A DNA stretch of 64,000 nt from Plazaster borealis. Lineage: Eukaryota > Echinodermata > Asteroidea > Forcipulatida > Labidiasteridae. The translations under genes and the position numbers were made by a program. Shown here one piece after another: positions 24,260 through 35,096 of this stretch (its first letter is position 1; every line of letters starts with the position of its first letter). Where the stretch lies: the NCBI GenBank assembly GCA_021014325.1, contig CM037469.1, positions 13,272,663-13,336,662 of the forward strand, in the 5' to 3' direction. The notes beneath the pieces are model-generated. The model was given only the letters and a program-made list of their open reading frames with translations, made no database searches and was not told the DNA's origin.

Positions 24260-24410
24260 CCCATCCAATGAGTAAGTAAATCTTTGTGCTAAGACCCTTG
24301 CCAAATACTGCCACCGACTTGGTGTAAAGATGCACGCCCTCTATCAGCATCCAAAGAAAAGATGCAGTGAATAGATAGTGAAGAAGAGCAGCGATCGCCT
24401 TACACATACC
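24260..24410 (-). CDS. Receptor exon: helix 3 and start of helix 4
   Basis: Phase 0 to 1. Encodes MCKAIAALLHYLFTASFLWM, LIEGVHLYTKSV and KIYLLIGWG. The Cys at the start is the helix 3 disulphide partner; LHYLF-x-x-SF-x-WML-x-EG-x-x-LY is invariant in the family. Confidence 0.97.
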
Positions 24411-24774
24411 CTGTTAATAATAATGCATGTAATTTTTGTATTATTATTCAATTTATTGTGAATGACAGGTCACATAATTCCCCATAAATGATAAAGATTT
24501 CCAATCTCTAACTTTAGAAGAAAAAAACAAACCTATTTGGTACCGGTAATTTGGGGCACATGCATTTGGCTTGTTCTTCTAGGTTTAACCTTTGAATGGT
24601 TGTAATGAATCTTGATCACGTTCACTTGCGAGCCGCGTTTATGTTGGATACATTTTCAGCATAATTGCAGTTTTCAGACACAAATACTCATAATACTCAT
24701 CTATTTTTGTTTTGTTTAATATACTTAGGGTTCTTGCATAAAACACCAATGACCGAATAATGCCTTACAAATTT

Positions 24775-24955
24775 AAGAAATAAATAAACAAACAAACACC
24801 CCATTAAACAAGCTAGTCGGCAGGCAGGCAGGCAAGCAAGCAAGCCGAAAAGCTAACAAACATCCCGACACCCCGCAAACAAACAAACAAACAAACAAAC
24901 GAACAAACTAAACAACACCCCATTACACCTCCTCTAACTAACAAACAAACAAGTT
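24775..24955. repeat. AAAC-rich low-complexity tract
   Basis: Contains aaacaaacaaac runs, and gcaggcaggcaagcaagcaa in the middle. Intronic. Confidence 0.75.
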
Positions 24956-25074
24956 CCCCGCTTTGGGTTTAACATAAACGCTACCCTTGACAGTCTTTAA
25001 CAAAATGATGTGAGCACGATTTCTCTTGACCAATCATAGTTCTTAAAAAGCAGGAGGTACCGATTTCTAGGACA

Positions 25075-25225
25075 GTAGGATAGTGAGGACTTTTTGGACT
25101 CTAGGTGGCAGCAAACTTGCCAGGTAAAATCATTGTTCTCGTAATTATGCGTATGCTCAGAACTATGAATGCAATATAAACTTACCTGTCGTGTCTGCTG
25201 CCACCTAGCGTTCCAAAGTCTCACA
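25075..25225. mobile_element. Foldback MITE family D (CTAGGTGGCAGCA arms), copy 1
   Basis: Left arm ggactctaggtggcagcaa, right arm tgctgccacctagcgttcc; the arms face each other and can form a long hairpin. A second copy is at 34.72-34.90 kb. It lies 43 bp from the helix 2 exon. Confidence 0.75.
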
Positions 25226-25267
25226 TTCGTTTGAGTGTTTTGGAGATTAGTACCCGCATTATCTTAC

Positions 25268-25370
25268 CTTGTTGGACGTGGCACCTATGCTGGTTAAATA
25301 CAACAGTTGAGCCGTTGCAAGGGACGCGGCTAAGTTGACATGGATGATCACACGCTGGGATTTTAACAAT
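25268..25370 (-). CDS. Receptor exon: transmembrane helix 2
   Basis: Phase 2 to 0. Encodes LLKSQRVIIHVNLAASLATA then QLLYLTSIG. IH-x-NL-x-x-SL-x-x-AQLL is the helix 2 signature. Confidence 0.95.
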
Positions 25371-25965
25371 CTATGGACATGAAATGTCGGGCATTTTGAA
25401 GGACCACACTTAATTTTACAATTACTAAAAGCATAACAAGCACCGACATCATCCCCCACCCCCAGAACAGAGTATAGTACTAGGACAATTTGTCCACTGG
25501 TATTTGTGTTTCTCTCCCGAAATGGGTTTTGTTCAAACACAAAAAGTTGCCAATAAATCCCAAGAAATATTTACGTTAATATATCTTTCAAATACACTTG
25601 TGATTATATTTTACAAAGTGTTCACTGTTCTTTTGACTTGTTTGTTAGTTTGGAGATTACAGATGCTTTCAATTAGGCCTACATCTCCGTCTACAATATA
25701 GGCGTACCACGGCTGTGCCACAAGCCAGTCATCCCAAGCCTATGGTAAGACTCCCTTCTCATCGACTCCCTTTTTATAATTAAAATATGTAGATAACAAA
25801 GATAACATAACCCAACAATCCAAATTATAAAATTAATATAGCTGACATTTGGAAAGTCAGATCTGACCATTTTGCCCCTTCAACCCTGGACTTGGAAACA
25901 CTGATTTGAATACCAGAAAACAAGGTCCAAGGAGATATACCCAGATGTTTGATATATTCATTTAC

Positions 25966-26072
25966 CTCAGAAAACAGAACAGAACAATGGCCGCTAGAAG
26001 TGCCGTAATGGACAAGATGGCCCCAACATACGTCAGAATGTCGAGGGCCGTGGAATGCGCGGCTGGTATCTC
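25966..26072 (-). CDS. Receptor exon: transmembrane helix 1
   Basis: Phase 0 to 2. Encodes LDILTYVGAILSITALLAA then IVLFCFLR. The L-x-x-x-T-YVG-x-x-x-S pattern is the conserved helix 1 of adhesion GPCRs. Confidence 0.95.
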
Positions 26073-26299
26073 CTGAACCCCAAAAGAGGAAAACAATACA
26101 AATAAAGCTAGTCGTTTAGAAAAAATTACAGGCATGAAAAGTGTCACTGTGTTTAGTTGTTGACGAAAAGCTTTAGGATAGTCAGCCATCATCTTGCCGT
26201 ATGTTTAAAAGTATGAAAAATATACAATTTAAAAAAAAATAAGAAAAAACAAGATATGTATTGTTCAATAACCCAATTGAAGCGCAAAACAACACAGGC

Positions 26300-26448
26300 C
26301 GTATCCGAGTTGGCGGCTACACAGCAGACTATGGCTACGATTGTAGCTATACAGTTTGTTGCTAAGGATGTCCTATAGTAAACGCATGGTGACGTAGAAA
26401 TCTAGCCGTACCCGTTATAGCTCTAGCTGCTAACTCGGACACTGCTTA
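26300..26448. mobile_element. Foldback MITE family A, copy 2
   Basis: Left arm gtatccgagttggcggctac, right arm tagctgctaactcggacac. Same family as at 3.04 and 38.56 kb; intronic, upstream of the helix 1 exon. Confidence 0.7.
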
Positions 26449-26753
26449 AGTTTGTTTCTTGATTCGATCACTAGAGGGCGTATTCCACTTAAGTGAAGTC
26501 GGAAACTTAGCAATGTATACTTTTTGCAAATCCATTAGTTTCGCATTGATGACCTTTTAACATTGTTTCTCGTTATATTAAAAATGAAGTCTGAAAAATA
26601 ACACTGACTGTAGATTCAAAACTCTTGCTGCTCTGTATTTGACAATTTAATTGGTTTGGCATAATCAAGTGCGGTTTCTTTTTTGTGTGCACTTTTGGTA
26701 GATGTGGGCATTAGTGTTCAATTACAATTATCATTATTATAAATTATGTTTAC

Positions 26754-26874
26754 CCTTTCCCTGAGCTGTAGGAGAACGGCAAAGTTGGTGAGGTGTTCGC
26801 AATGACAGACCGTTGAATCCGTAGATGACCTGTTAGCTCGGCATCCGTCGGTCGACCACGTGCCACCAGTTGAA
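26754..26874 (-). CDS. Receptor exon: GPS motif, cleavage site and tethered agonist
   Basis: Phase 2 to 0. Encodes GGTWSTDGCRANRSSTDSTV, CHCEHLTNFAVLLQ. W-x-x-x-GC ... C-x-C-x-HLT-x-FAVL is an intact GPS, with the autoproteolysis site HL|T. The released TNFAVLL fits the tethered-agonist consensus, so cleavage is likely. Confidence 0.96.
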
Positions 26875-27026
26875 CTGTAAACAATACAACGTCAACGTGA
26901 GGATCGTAGGAGCGGGAACAATCATACGTTGAAATAGTTTAAGGCTGAAAGTTTAGTTTTCCTTTTCTTTTTCTGTTGTAACAAATACAAGCCGGTGACT
27001 TGTGAAGTGTTAGTTAAAAGTGATAC

Positions 27027-27407
27027 TTAAAGGCATCGTACACGTTTGTTAATTTTCAAAGACCAGTGTTCTCATTTGGTGTATCCCAACATATGCATAA
27101 AATAACAAGCCTGTGAAAATTTGGGCTCAATAATTGGTCATCGAAGTTGCAAGAAAATGATAAAAGAAAATACGCCCTTGTTGTACAAATTTGTGTGCTT
27201 TCAGATAGAATAATAAAAAACTTCTTGCTAGAAGTTTGTTATTATTTTAGTGAGAAATTACCTCTTTCTAAAAAAATACGGTACTTCAGAGGGAGTCGTT
27301 TCTCACAACGTTTTATACTATCAACAGCTCTCCGTTGCTCGTTACCAAGTCAGTTTTTATGCTAATATATATTTTGAGTAATTACCAAACGTGTACGATA
27401 CCTTTAA
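27027..27407 (+). mobile_element. 370-bp MITE family C, copy
   Basis: Ends cttaaaggcatcgtacacg and gtgtacgatacctttaacg; full body present. It lies in the short intron that separates the two halves of the GPS motif. Confidence 0.88.
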
Positions 27408-27474
27408 CGTGCAGTCTATCGTTAATGGAATAATAAAAAAAACCTGGTGTAAACAAGGAACATATTATATTTAC

Positions 27475-27527
27475 TCGTTCGTGTACTTCCAGAAGCAACA
27501 TTTGGCTTCGTAGTCTGATGACTTGTT
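27475..27527 (-). CDS. Receptor exon: GPS motif, first half
   Basis: Phase 0 to 2, only 53 nt: NKSSDYEAKCCFWKYTN. The C-FW pair is the first half of the GPS box; two adjacent Cys residues are unusual. Donor aacga|gtaaa; an in-frame TAA directly follows if it is not spliced. Confidence 0.9.
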
Positions 27528-28071
27528 CTGAAAATAAAACAGTAGGAAACTCCATGCAGTACGACGGACAACAAAGCAACCATCAAAGGCGCACGTTGCA
27601 TTCAGATTGGGCACTTTCGGGCTATAGAAAGCGTTTGTTAATATAAATTGGTTATGATTGGAAAGATAATGATTCACATAAATATCCCTTGAAATTGTCT
27701 GTTGTTTGTGTAATTTCACTCCGCTATTTTGTATAGCCAAAAAGGATAAGAAGTAATTCCGAACAGCGAAACATTTTGTGAAAATATTAAGGCAATGTGC
27801 CTCTTCAATTAACTAGTAACGCTCGAAATAGAATTTATCATCGTTTTTGAATTGAATACCAATTCTGCAAACCATAAATGAAATAAATTCAAACAGATAA
27901 CTTACGGTATTTGATACAACGACTTCAACCTAACTAGGAAAATGTAATTCATTTTGACTGTCAGAAACACGGCTAAAACATTGGTATCAGTTTTGATGAA
28001 GAGCGTTGCTCTCCATTTTATTTCTTGTTTTCCTTTTTTTTAATCAAAAAAGAAGCTTTCCTTTCATGTAC

Positions 28072-28259
28072 CTGGTTCAGTTGAAATGATAACGCCACTG
28101 GGCTTTCTTGGCTGAATGATATACTGGAGTCATTTTCCCGAGACAGAGTTAAGGACATGACCTCTGAACCCGTCACAGTACTTCCGGTGGAATTCTGACC
28201 CTCAACGTCACTTGAAATTGCGCTGTGGAGCGTCTTGAATACTATAGCTGTAGCTTTGA
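28072..28259 (-). CDS. Receptor exon: GAIN subdomain B, part 2
   Basis: Phase 1 to 0. Encodes KATAIVFKTLHSAISSDVEG, TGSEVMSLTLSREND and ESPVALSFQLNQ. A-IV-FK-x-LH, V-x-S-x-V-x-S and the PV-x-L-x-F strand are the conserved GAIN landmarks. Confidence 0.93.
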
Positions 28260-28504
28260 CTGTGGATACACAGGATGGATGGTATTTTACAACATTCCCG
28301 TTTTAATACTGCAAATATTATTGTTGGTCTCAGTTCAATTATTGACGATTTATCTGTGCGTGCTGTCCGCATAAACAAACACAACACAATTGTGTGTCAG
28401 CATTAGGTAAGCACTAACGTGGCTTGTTTGGAGGAACACAACATGGCATAGCCGCTGTATTTTTATTTGTTACTAGAATAACTCCAAAGACAGGTTTATA
28501 AATT

Positions 28505-28640
28505 CCAATGTGGAGTTGGAGATTCCTACGATACTACGATTCCATTTTGACACAGATTCCGGTCCATGACCCAGGAATGGTTCAGGCTCCACGTGACCCG
28601 GCCCCGGGTCAATTTTGACCCGGGAGTTTTTAGAGTGTAC
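28505..28640 (-). mobile_element. GGGTCA MITE family B, truncated copy
   Basis: Ends in cccgggagtttttagagtgt. The other terminus is missing. Intronic. Confidence 0.6.
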
Positions 28641-28724
28641 ACCATACATTTCGTCAAGATTTGACAATGATGGCAACAAAGATAGATTGACTTTTTTCAC
28701 TTGATACAAAACAATGATCAGGTA

Positions 28725-28832
28725 AGTCAAGCAACAACCAGGGTCCCCAGGGAGAACAGTTCTTTGATAACTGAATGGGCTACCCTGGTTAAATAAGACG
28801 AAATAAATAAATAAATAAATAAACACTTCTGA
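28725..28832 (+). mobile_element. LINE 3' end fragment with (AAAT)n tail
   Basis: Contains aactgaatgggctaccctgg and ttaaataagacg followed by aataaataaataaataa, as at the 3' ends of CR1/L2-type elements. Confidence 0.5.
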
Positions 28833-28922
28833 TGAAAGATAACAACTAGACGACGAAGAGAGAAGCCCAAAAACACACCCGTAAACGGACAAATGAACTT
28901 TTAAAACTGTTTATTAAATCAC

Positions 28923-29039
28923 CTTGCTTGCCACTGACGAGTGACGCAGGAATGACAAAGTTGTTCTGACTTGAGTTTGGAGTCAGTTCGATGACGTCAT
29001 TACTGACTCGGTCATCTAAGTTTGACCATGATTGGAGAA
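28923..29039 (-). CDS. Receptor exon: GAIN subdomain B, part 1
   Basis: Phase 1 to 1. Encodes SNLDDRVSNDVIELTP and SQNNFVIPASLVSGKQ. The F-x-IPASL strand corresponds to the I-x-IP-x-x-L strand that opens GAIN subdomain B. Confidence 0.85.
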
Positions 29040-29081
29040 CTGGCAACAGAAAGGAGGGGGGTTAATAACATCACATTTTGC

Positions 29082-29458
29082 TTTAAGGTATCGTACACGT
29101 TTGGTAATGACTCAAAACAAATATTAGCATAACAACTTACTTGGTAACAAGCAACAGAGAGCCGTTGAAAGTATAAAACATTGTAGGAAACGACTCCCTC
29201 TGAAGTAACGTAGTTTTTTTGAGAAAGAGGTAAATTTTCACTAAAATAATAAAAAACTTCTTGCAAGAAGTTTTTATTCCTATCTAAAATCACACAAATT
29301 TGTACAATAAGGGTGTTTTTTCTGTCATCATTTTCTTGCAACTTCGATGACCAATTGAGCCCAAATTTTCACATGCTTGTAATTTTATGCATATGTTGGG
29401 ATACACCAAGTGAGAACACCGGTCTTTGACAATTTCCAAACGTGTTCAGTGCCTTTAT
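29082..29458 (-). mobile_element. 370-bp MITE family C, inverted copy
   Basis: Ends ttaaggtatcgtacacgttt and cgtgttcagtgcctttata; starts about 43 bp from the acceptor side of the GAIN subdomain B exon. Confidence 0.88.
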
Positions 29459-30033
29459 ATCATCTCAGCTAAAAACCTGAAAGTTCGTCGGATTTAGTCA
29501 CGATCTAGTGCAATCGAAATCGGAATAGGAAACGGTAATTTATTTCTTTAGTGTTATTGTATTTATTTATTTTGTATCATTTCTATTAACAAAATATAAA
29601 TAAAGCTTTTAATAGTGTTATTTGTTTGTATATTTTAGTTTATATTCCTCTTTTGGTATGGGGGGGGGGGTCTACCTTGCCATTTTCTTGAGTAGTTCAG
29701 CTTTGGAGATTTTTGCTAGTGTGTTATCATTATATTATTATTTATTCGACCTCAAGAATACAAGAACAAAAAATACAATACAAGGGAAATCGCAGAACTA
29801 TAAAATCAAAACAGAAACCACAAAACATCTTTTTAATCAGTCATCTTTCATGAGAAAATACCCCACTCCACTCCAGGTAATTGCCAATCAGGTATCTTGC
29901 GTTCATCTTCCCATATCCAAGAATACTATCCGTAATACAGTCCTCAAACACTCATTACAATTTACACAATTCCCTTCACCAATCATTGCCCACCTGTGAA
30001 GTTATAAACATTGGCAATTTAGTTTGTCCTTAC

Positions 30034-30172
30034 CTAAATTGTCAGTACTGATGATGACTTCTGTTTTATTTTCATCCAGAAGGTTTTCTGTGACGGAAGC
30101 TGCGAAGTTGTCTACGACGAGGAGGAAAGCGCTAATTCTCGAAGTGGATGACGAGGACGAATTACTGCCTGT
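30034..30172 (-). CDS. Receptor exon: GAIN subdomain A to B
   Basis: Phase 0 to 1. Encodes a Ser run, then SRISAFLLVVDNFAASVTEN and ENKTEVIISTDNL. LL-x-x-x-D/E-x-FA-x-x-V is the expected subdomain A helix. Confidence 0.85.
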
Positions 30173-30289
30173 CTGTAAGCGCAGAAATGAATATTGGTTG
30201 GAAGCAGACTCGAATGTTTGCCTAAAAATGCTGTTAGTTTTTCCTATTGTAGCCATAAAGATTGATTTTAAACTCTAAAAAGGTCAATA

Positions 30290-30440
30290 TATAATGATAA
30301 TAATACATGATATATTTATATAGCGCCACATTTACCAAAGACGCCAACCTACACTGTCCACGACAGCTATGGTAACCCACTGAGGGTTTTAACAGGGGAA
30401 ATACAGAACTGGATGGGGACGACCAGCAACATGAGAGCAG
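30290..30440. mobile_element. SINE-tail-like fragment
   Basis: The tgatatatttatatagcgcc motif matches the tail of the tRNA-Leu SINE at 3.2 kb, but no tRNA-like head is visible nearby. Low confidence. Confidence 0.35.
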
Positions 30441-30840
30441 GTGGGTAGGAATTGGCCCCCTTTTTAAAGGACAGCACAGTCTGCGTGTTTGTAACGGGGA
30501 ACGGAATACTTTTCCCTAAAACGAAAGTGGTCCTTACAAATATGTGGCTTTTCAATTGTTGTGTATTTCTATCCGTTTGTTTGGATTGAAGTTCGAGTTT
30601 GAAAAACGTGTTTCACTCTGCGTAAATAGAACAAGAGAGGGCGCCGTGATTTCATCCTAATCTGGTATGCATTCGTTGTTTCCTAGGAAACGTTTGAAAC
30701 TTGGTTGTTATAATTATTGTATATATACCCTTGGTTGGTAAAAGCGCCTTTATCCCTGTTCATCAGGCATGCTTTAAACCAATCCATAGTAACTTTCTCC
30801 CAACATCATCGAGTTTGGGAGCCTACAACCACAAACTGCT

Positions 30841-31213
30841 TAGGGCACTGAACACGTTTGGAAATTGTCAAAGACCAGTGTTCTCCCTACATGTATCCCA
30901 ACATATGCAAAAAAATAACAAGCCTGTGAAAATTTGGGCTCAATTGGTCATCGAAGTTGCAAGAAAATGATGAAAGAAAAAACACCCGTGTTGTACAAAT
31001 GTTCGCTTTCAGATAGGAATAACAACTTTTTGCAAGAAGTTTTTATTATTTTAGTGAGAAATTACCTCTTTCTCAAAAACTACGTTACTTCAGAGGGAGT
31101 CGTTTCCTACAATGTTTTATACTATCAACAGCTCTCCGTTGCTTGTTACCAAGTAAGTTGTTTATGCTAATATTTGTTTTGAGTCATTACCAAACGTGTA
31201 CGATACATTTAAT
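30841..31213 (+). mobile_element. 370-bp MITE family C, copy
   Basis: Starts agggcactgaacacgtttgg and ends cgtgtacgatacatttaat. A tRNA-Leu SINE relic (tgtcacgattggaaatcgaa) follows at about 31.24-31.40 kb, beside the short GAIN exon. Confidence 0.85.
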
Positions 31214-31412
31214 CCAACAAATTACCGTCTCACAGTCCCCTCACGGTCATCTACACACCTGGATTTTTAAGCGAAGCAATTTGATGGTTAACCGTCTTGG
31301 TCATGGACACAACAGTGTCACGATTGGAAATCGAACGTGAACTTGAGTCCGACGTGCCGGACCACTCGGTCACACGCCCTGTGGATGGATGCCAGCAAAC
31401 ACGATTACTTAC

Positions 31413-31484
31413 CTCATCATCTGCCGTCTGTAATGACGCTGTAGAATTCTCGCTAAAAAGGGAATCACATACTTTGAGGAAATC
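31413..31484 (-). CDS. Receptor exon: GAIN subdomain A helix
   Basis: Phase 0 to 0, 24 codons: DFLKVCDSLFSENS then TASLQTADDE. The V-x-x-x-LFSEN pattern fits the helix of subdomain A where other receptors have VVDNLLSE. Acceptor cctatag, donor gatgag|gtaag. Confidence 0.8.
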
Positions 31485-32354
31485 CTATAGGGCGAAAACA
31501 GAAATTTAACTGAATATTATATATTTGATACAATATTGAGAACAATACTGTGTCTTAACTGGCGACCGCATTTGAGGCTGCAGTTGTTGCTTACTAAGTG
31601 TATTTATTTAAAACGTACACAAACAAGACTTTGGCACAAAAACAGGCCGGAACTTACGACAAAAAAAATACTACACTGAAATACCTTCTGGGCATGAATT
31701 TTAATCGTATAATAAGCTTCGGTAGCTGTTGCACACAGTAGGTTTATGATAATTTGTTGATTCTTGTTTATACCCCGCCCATTAATGTTTTGGTTAAAGG
31801 GAATACAACCATTTTACCACCCGGAAATACACGCCAAAAGATGGATGCTTTGAATTAGTTCGATCATCCTGAACATCTCATTGCTAATGCATGCCTCAGC
31901 TCCAGCGGGAGCTTCTCTGTGTAAATAATAGCCTATGGCCTGGTTTGATAACAATAATCAACCATCCCTAGTCAGGGCTTGTCGTCATCACACAGAGCCC
32001 CCGGAGGGCCTATAGGGGATATTTTTGACAGGATAAGGGTTATTTGGGTCAATAAATATCTCGGGATGGGGTTTGGAAAGGTAAGGAGCGGGGTTTCATA
32101 GCAACCCTTTATGAAGGTTGTCATCAACCATTCATAAAGGAAAAATGAGCAAGACTGTTCCATTGTTATGCAAAAGGGTTCTCTAGCCCCTCTGAGGGGT
32201 ATTTAGGCCTGATTATAAAGAGATATAGCTTCATACTCCGGGTGTATTTTACGATTACCCCAAACCCACTTTAAATCACAGCTACCGTTATGTCAATGAA
32301 TGCAAAATTACGTAACACGCGGGGGGGGGGAGGGGGTGAAAGAGAACATCTAAC
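31485..32354. other. Intron sequence, no feature seen
   Basis: Between two GAIN exons; a G run lies at about 32323-32331. No repeat or extra exon is recognised. Confidence 0.5.
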
Positions 32355-32552
32355 CTCTGCGGTCTCTCTGTCTTTACCAGCTGCTGATGAAACAGCGCCA
32401 AGGATCATGGTGACCGTTTCAGTCTGTCCGCCTCCATAAGACGATGAAGATTTCGTCTCAGTTAAAGATGCCACAGCCCGCAGAGCTAGTTTTGCTGTTT
32501 TGCTACTAACAGCCCCCTCTTGGGTCATCAAAACGCTGTAAATATCCTTCAC
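32355..32552 (-). CDS. Receptor exon: GAIN subdomain A, start
   Basis: Phase 0 to 0. Encodes VKDIYSVLMTQEGAVSSKTA and LALRAVASLTETKSSSS, a helical region like the alpha-helical subdomain A of GAIN domains. Placement rests mainly on position and phase. Confidence 0.78.
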
Positions 32553-32599
32553 CTGCAACGACAGTCGGGATTGGGTGGGGAAAATCACATCATGCAAAA

Positions 32600-33242
32600 T
32601 CAATATCACTTTTTCCTTTTAGCCGGTAACTCCTCGAGTCGGGCTACGTCCTAGCATTAGATCTCAAGGGTCTTCCGAAGAATCCCCGATTCTGTAGCAG
32701 ACACACCCTCACATGTGTGCCTAAATTGATCTAGAAGTTTCCCCATATCTTTCCGCATTATACAAATGCCCATTGGCACAATGGAAGATAATGTGGAGTC
32801 TAGAAAATAGTATCTGCCTGCTGCATAAAGATTATCCATGCACACACTGGCCTTCCGCAGTTTTGGTCTATATGTTTTGAGATAAATCAAAAGTTGTGGA
32901 GATATAAGGAGATTTTCCTCTTCTTGACCTTTAATTAAAAACGGACACTCAATAAGTGACCTACGGCTTCATGCAATGTTAATCGTTGTCCTCTCTTAGA
33001 CACTTAACATCAACCCAGCGTCATCCGTCTTATTATTAGAGTCAAGATGTGGCCTACTTGGCACTAGATTGCACCAAGCATGCTCAGTTAAGCATGTATA
33101 TAATATGAGGCAATGCGGCGAACCTTGCGTTGGTCTTTTATGTGTTGGATGTACTAGGTACCTTGCACGCCCTGAAGGCTGTTCATCTAGATATATATAG
33201 GGGACAACAATCTTATTAATATGAATCTCATATTGCACTTAC
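32600..33242. other. Intron sequence with a dispersed motif
   Basis: At 32625-32680, ctcctcgagtcgggctacgt and the following gcattagatctcaagggtct resemble sequences at 1.37 and 16.35 kb. The rest looks unique. Confidence 0.45.
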
Positions 33243-33676
33243 GTCAGATGCTGTTGTTATGTTCTCCTGCGCCTCTTCTTCAGATATTGGAGGTGGCGTC
33301 CCTCCCATCTGCGCGTGTGGATGACTTTTTCCTGATGTCGGTTCAAAGTTGGTCATCATCGGTTTTGGAATTGGTGTTGTACTTGGATCCACTCTATCTT
33401 TGCCCGACCTGGTGGTTCCGGCCATTGCTGTTTTACTGCTTACAATCGTTTCGGAACTGGCAGTTTCAAAAGCGGCTGCTTGTGAATTTGTTATTAATCC
33501 GGAACCGGTCACCTCGGATCCGGTATCCGTAAGGTTGAGTGCCGGAAAATCCGAGGTTTCGGAGCTGAACGTTCCACCGTGTGTTGTTTCTAAGGGTGTG
33601 GTTTCACTGTTGCTTGGCCACCGGGGCGTGGTGCTCTCTTGGATCATTGCATCTTCGTCTGTAGGGAGATTTCCAT
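33243..33676 (-). CDS. Receptor exon: mucin-like Ser/Thr-rich stalk
   Basis: Phase 1 to 0. Encodes 144 residues very rich in Ser, Thr, Pro and Glu (for example ESTTPRWPSNSETTPLETTH), no cysteine and little predicted structure. It is probably O-glycosylated and acts as a spacer between binding modules and the GAIN domain. Confidence 0.85.
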
Positions 33677-33776
33677 CTAGAATGGGACACAAAATAGTGG
33701 AAAAATTGAGATTATAAAGAGTGGAACGAGTGCAAATATTTGGATGAAAAATAGTATGATATTATTTTTCTTTTAC

Positions 33777-33915
33777 CTTTGAAGCCAATAAGCTCAATTC
33801 TCAAACACGGTTGATCGTGCCAGTCAAAAGGAAGAATTCGTACGAACCGAGTAACGACTGGTTCGTCCAGGAGAACGTAAATAGGTGTAGTCCTGTCGTA
33901 CGAGCCGACAAATAT
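33777..33915 (-). CDS. Receptor exon: third F5/8 type C domain, end
   Basis: Phase 0 to 1. Encodes FVGSYDRTTPIYVLLDEPVV and TRFVRILPFDWHDQPCLRIE, then LIGF. F-V-G ... N/DE-P-x-x-x-RFVRI-x-P-x-x-W ... C-LR-x-EL-x-G is the complete C-terminal signature. Confidence 0.95.
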
Positions 33916-34252
33916 CTGGGAAGTCAGTGAGAAAAAAAACCCAGCTTAAACAATTAATGATTGAAGTCAATTATTTCGTCGTCAGCCGAAATTGGAGTCT
34001 TTGAGTAACTAGGTGCCAGCAGATAACGTCAGTTACTTGATTGGAACACGAGCACAATTATTTCTGAGATAAATGCTGCCACCTCGTCTGTGACAGATTT
34101 ATGTTTGAAACAATTATTACACTGAAATACCACACACTTACAAACTATACATTGTGTTTTTCAGAACAGTGAATGTTCATCTAAAAGCTCAATGGTATAT
34201 CATCCAGCCCCTCCCCTCTCCCCAAACGAGACCCTTGTCTCAAAACGCTTAC

Positions 34253-34399
34253 CATATCCCCATCGTCCGCACTGCCCTCTGTTGTCCATTCCGTGCCATT
34301 CATCGAGTGTGAGATGCGAAACCGTGTGACCCATTCGTCATTAGACGCTCGTCCCTGAATAACAACCCCATGTAGCTCTATGTACCCCTCGTAGTCGAC
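34253..34399 (-). CDS. Receptor exon: third F5/8 type C domain, middle
   Basis: Phase 0 to 0. Encodes VDYEGYIELHGVVIQGRAS and NDEWVTRFRISHSMNGTEW, the VVIQGR and F-x-I-x-x-S-x-NGTEW strands typical of F5/8 type C. Confidence 0.94.
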
Positions 34400-34721
34400 C
34401 TACATACACATACAACCAACTTTAGATACATACACGCTATTCCGTGTTCCCGTGAAGTCCTTTTGATAAAGGAATGTCCTACTGAACAGGGGGCTTTGAA
34501 GAACAAAAATCGAATTAATCTACACGTTTCGATTGCTTGGACAGGTTCTAGATAATCCCTTTTAGCTTGATAGTTTGCCCACCACCGACAAAAACTGCTT
34601 TAAAGCTCAAACCTGCAACCAATCGAAAATTCATATAATTCACAAATTGATAAGACTGAAAAGCTGCTGTGCCTTTGAAAAAAAATGTTTCGTTCACTTT
34701 AAACAGCTTTTTGAGGAAAAA

Positions 34722-34902
34722 GTAGGACTTCTTGGACGCTAGGTGGCAGCAGATTTACCTGGTAGTCTACGTAGTTTTTTGAGAATGCACACATTTCCAC
34801 GAAAAATGTATTTACATTGTTCGCGGAAAAGTGTGCATTCTAAGAGAACTACGTAAACAAAACAATCGGTTTGCCTGCTGCCACATAGTACTCTAAAGTG
34901 TC
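34722..34902. mobile_element. Foldback MITE family D, copy 2
   Basis: Left arm tggacgctaggtggcagca, right arm tgctgccacatagtactcta, with an inner pair gagaatgcacac / gtgtgcattct. It could fold over almost its whole length and ends about 25 bp before the donor of the third F5/8C domain's first exon. Confidence 0.8.
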
Positions 34903-34926
34903 CAATTGGACTCCGGTAAATGTTAC

Positions 34927-35096
34927 CTGAAACCATATATTTGTGTCATTGTAGTCAGGACACCAAGCTCCTGCCCCCTGGACGATCTCCATCCTCGCGT
35001 TATCCACGTTGAAATCGCCATGCTTGGGGTCAGGGGGCCTGATGGTCGAAGCAGACAGTTGGTCACTTGCTATGTTAACTAGGTTGTCGTTCATAC
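34927..35096 (-). CDS. Receptor exon: third F5/8 type C domain, N-terminal part
   Basis: Phase 1 to 0. Encodes MNDNLVNIASDQLSASTIRP and GAWCPDYNDTNIWFQ, the opening and W-C strand of a discoidin domain. A foldback transposon ends about 25 bp downstream of its donor. Confidence 0.92.

Noticed and set aside
29012..29341. 109-codon frame and similar 60-100-codon frames at other MITE copies
   Set aside because: The same peptide fragments recur with each MITE copy and vary by frameshift; they are chance frames in a non-coding transposon.
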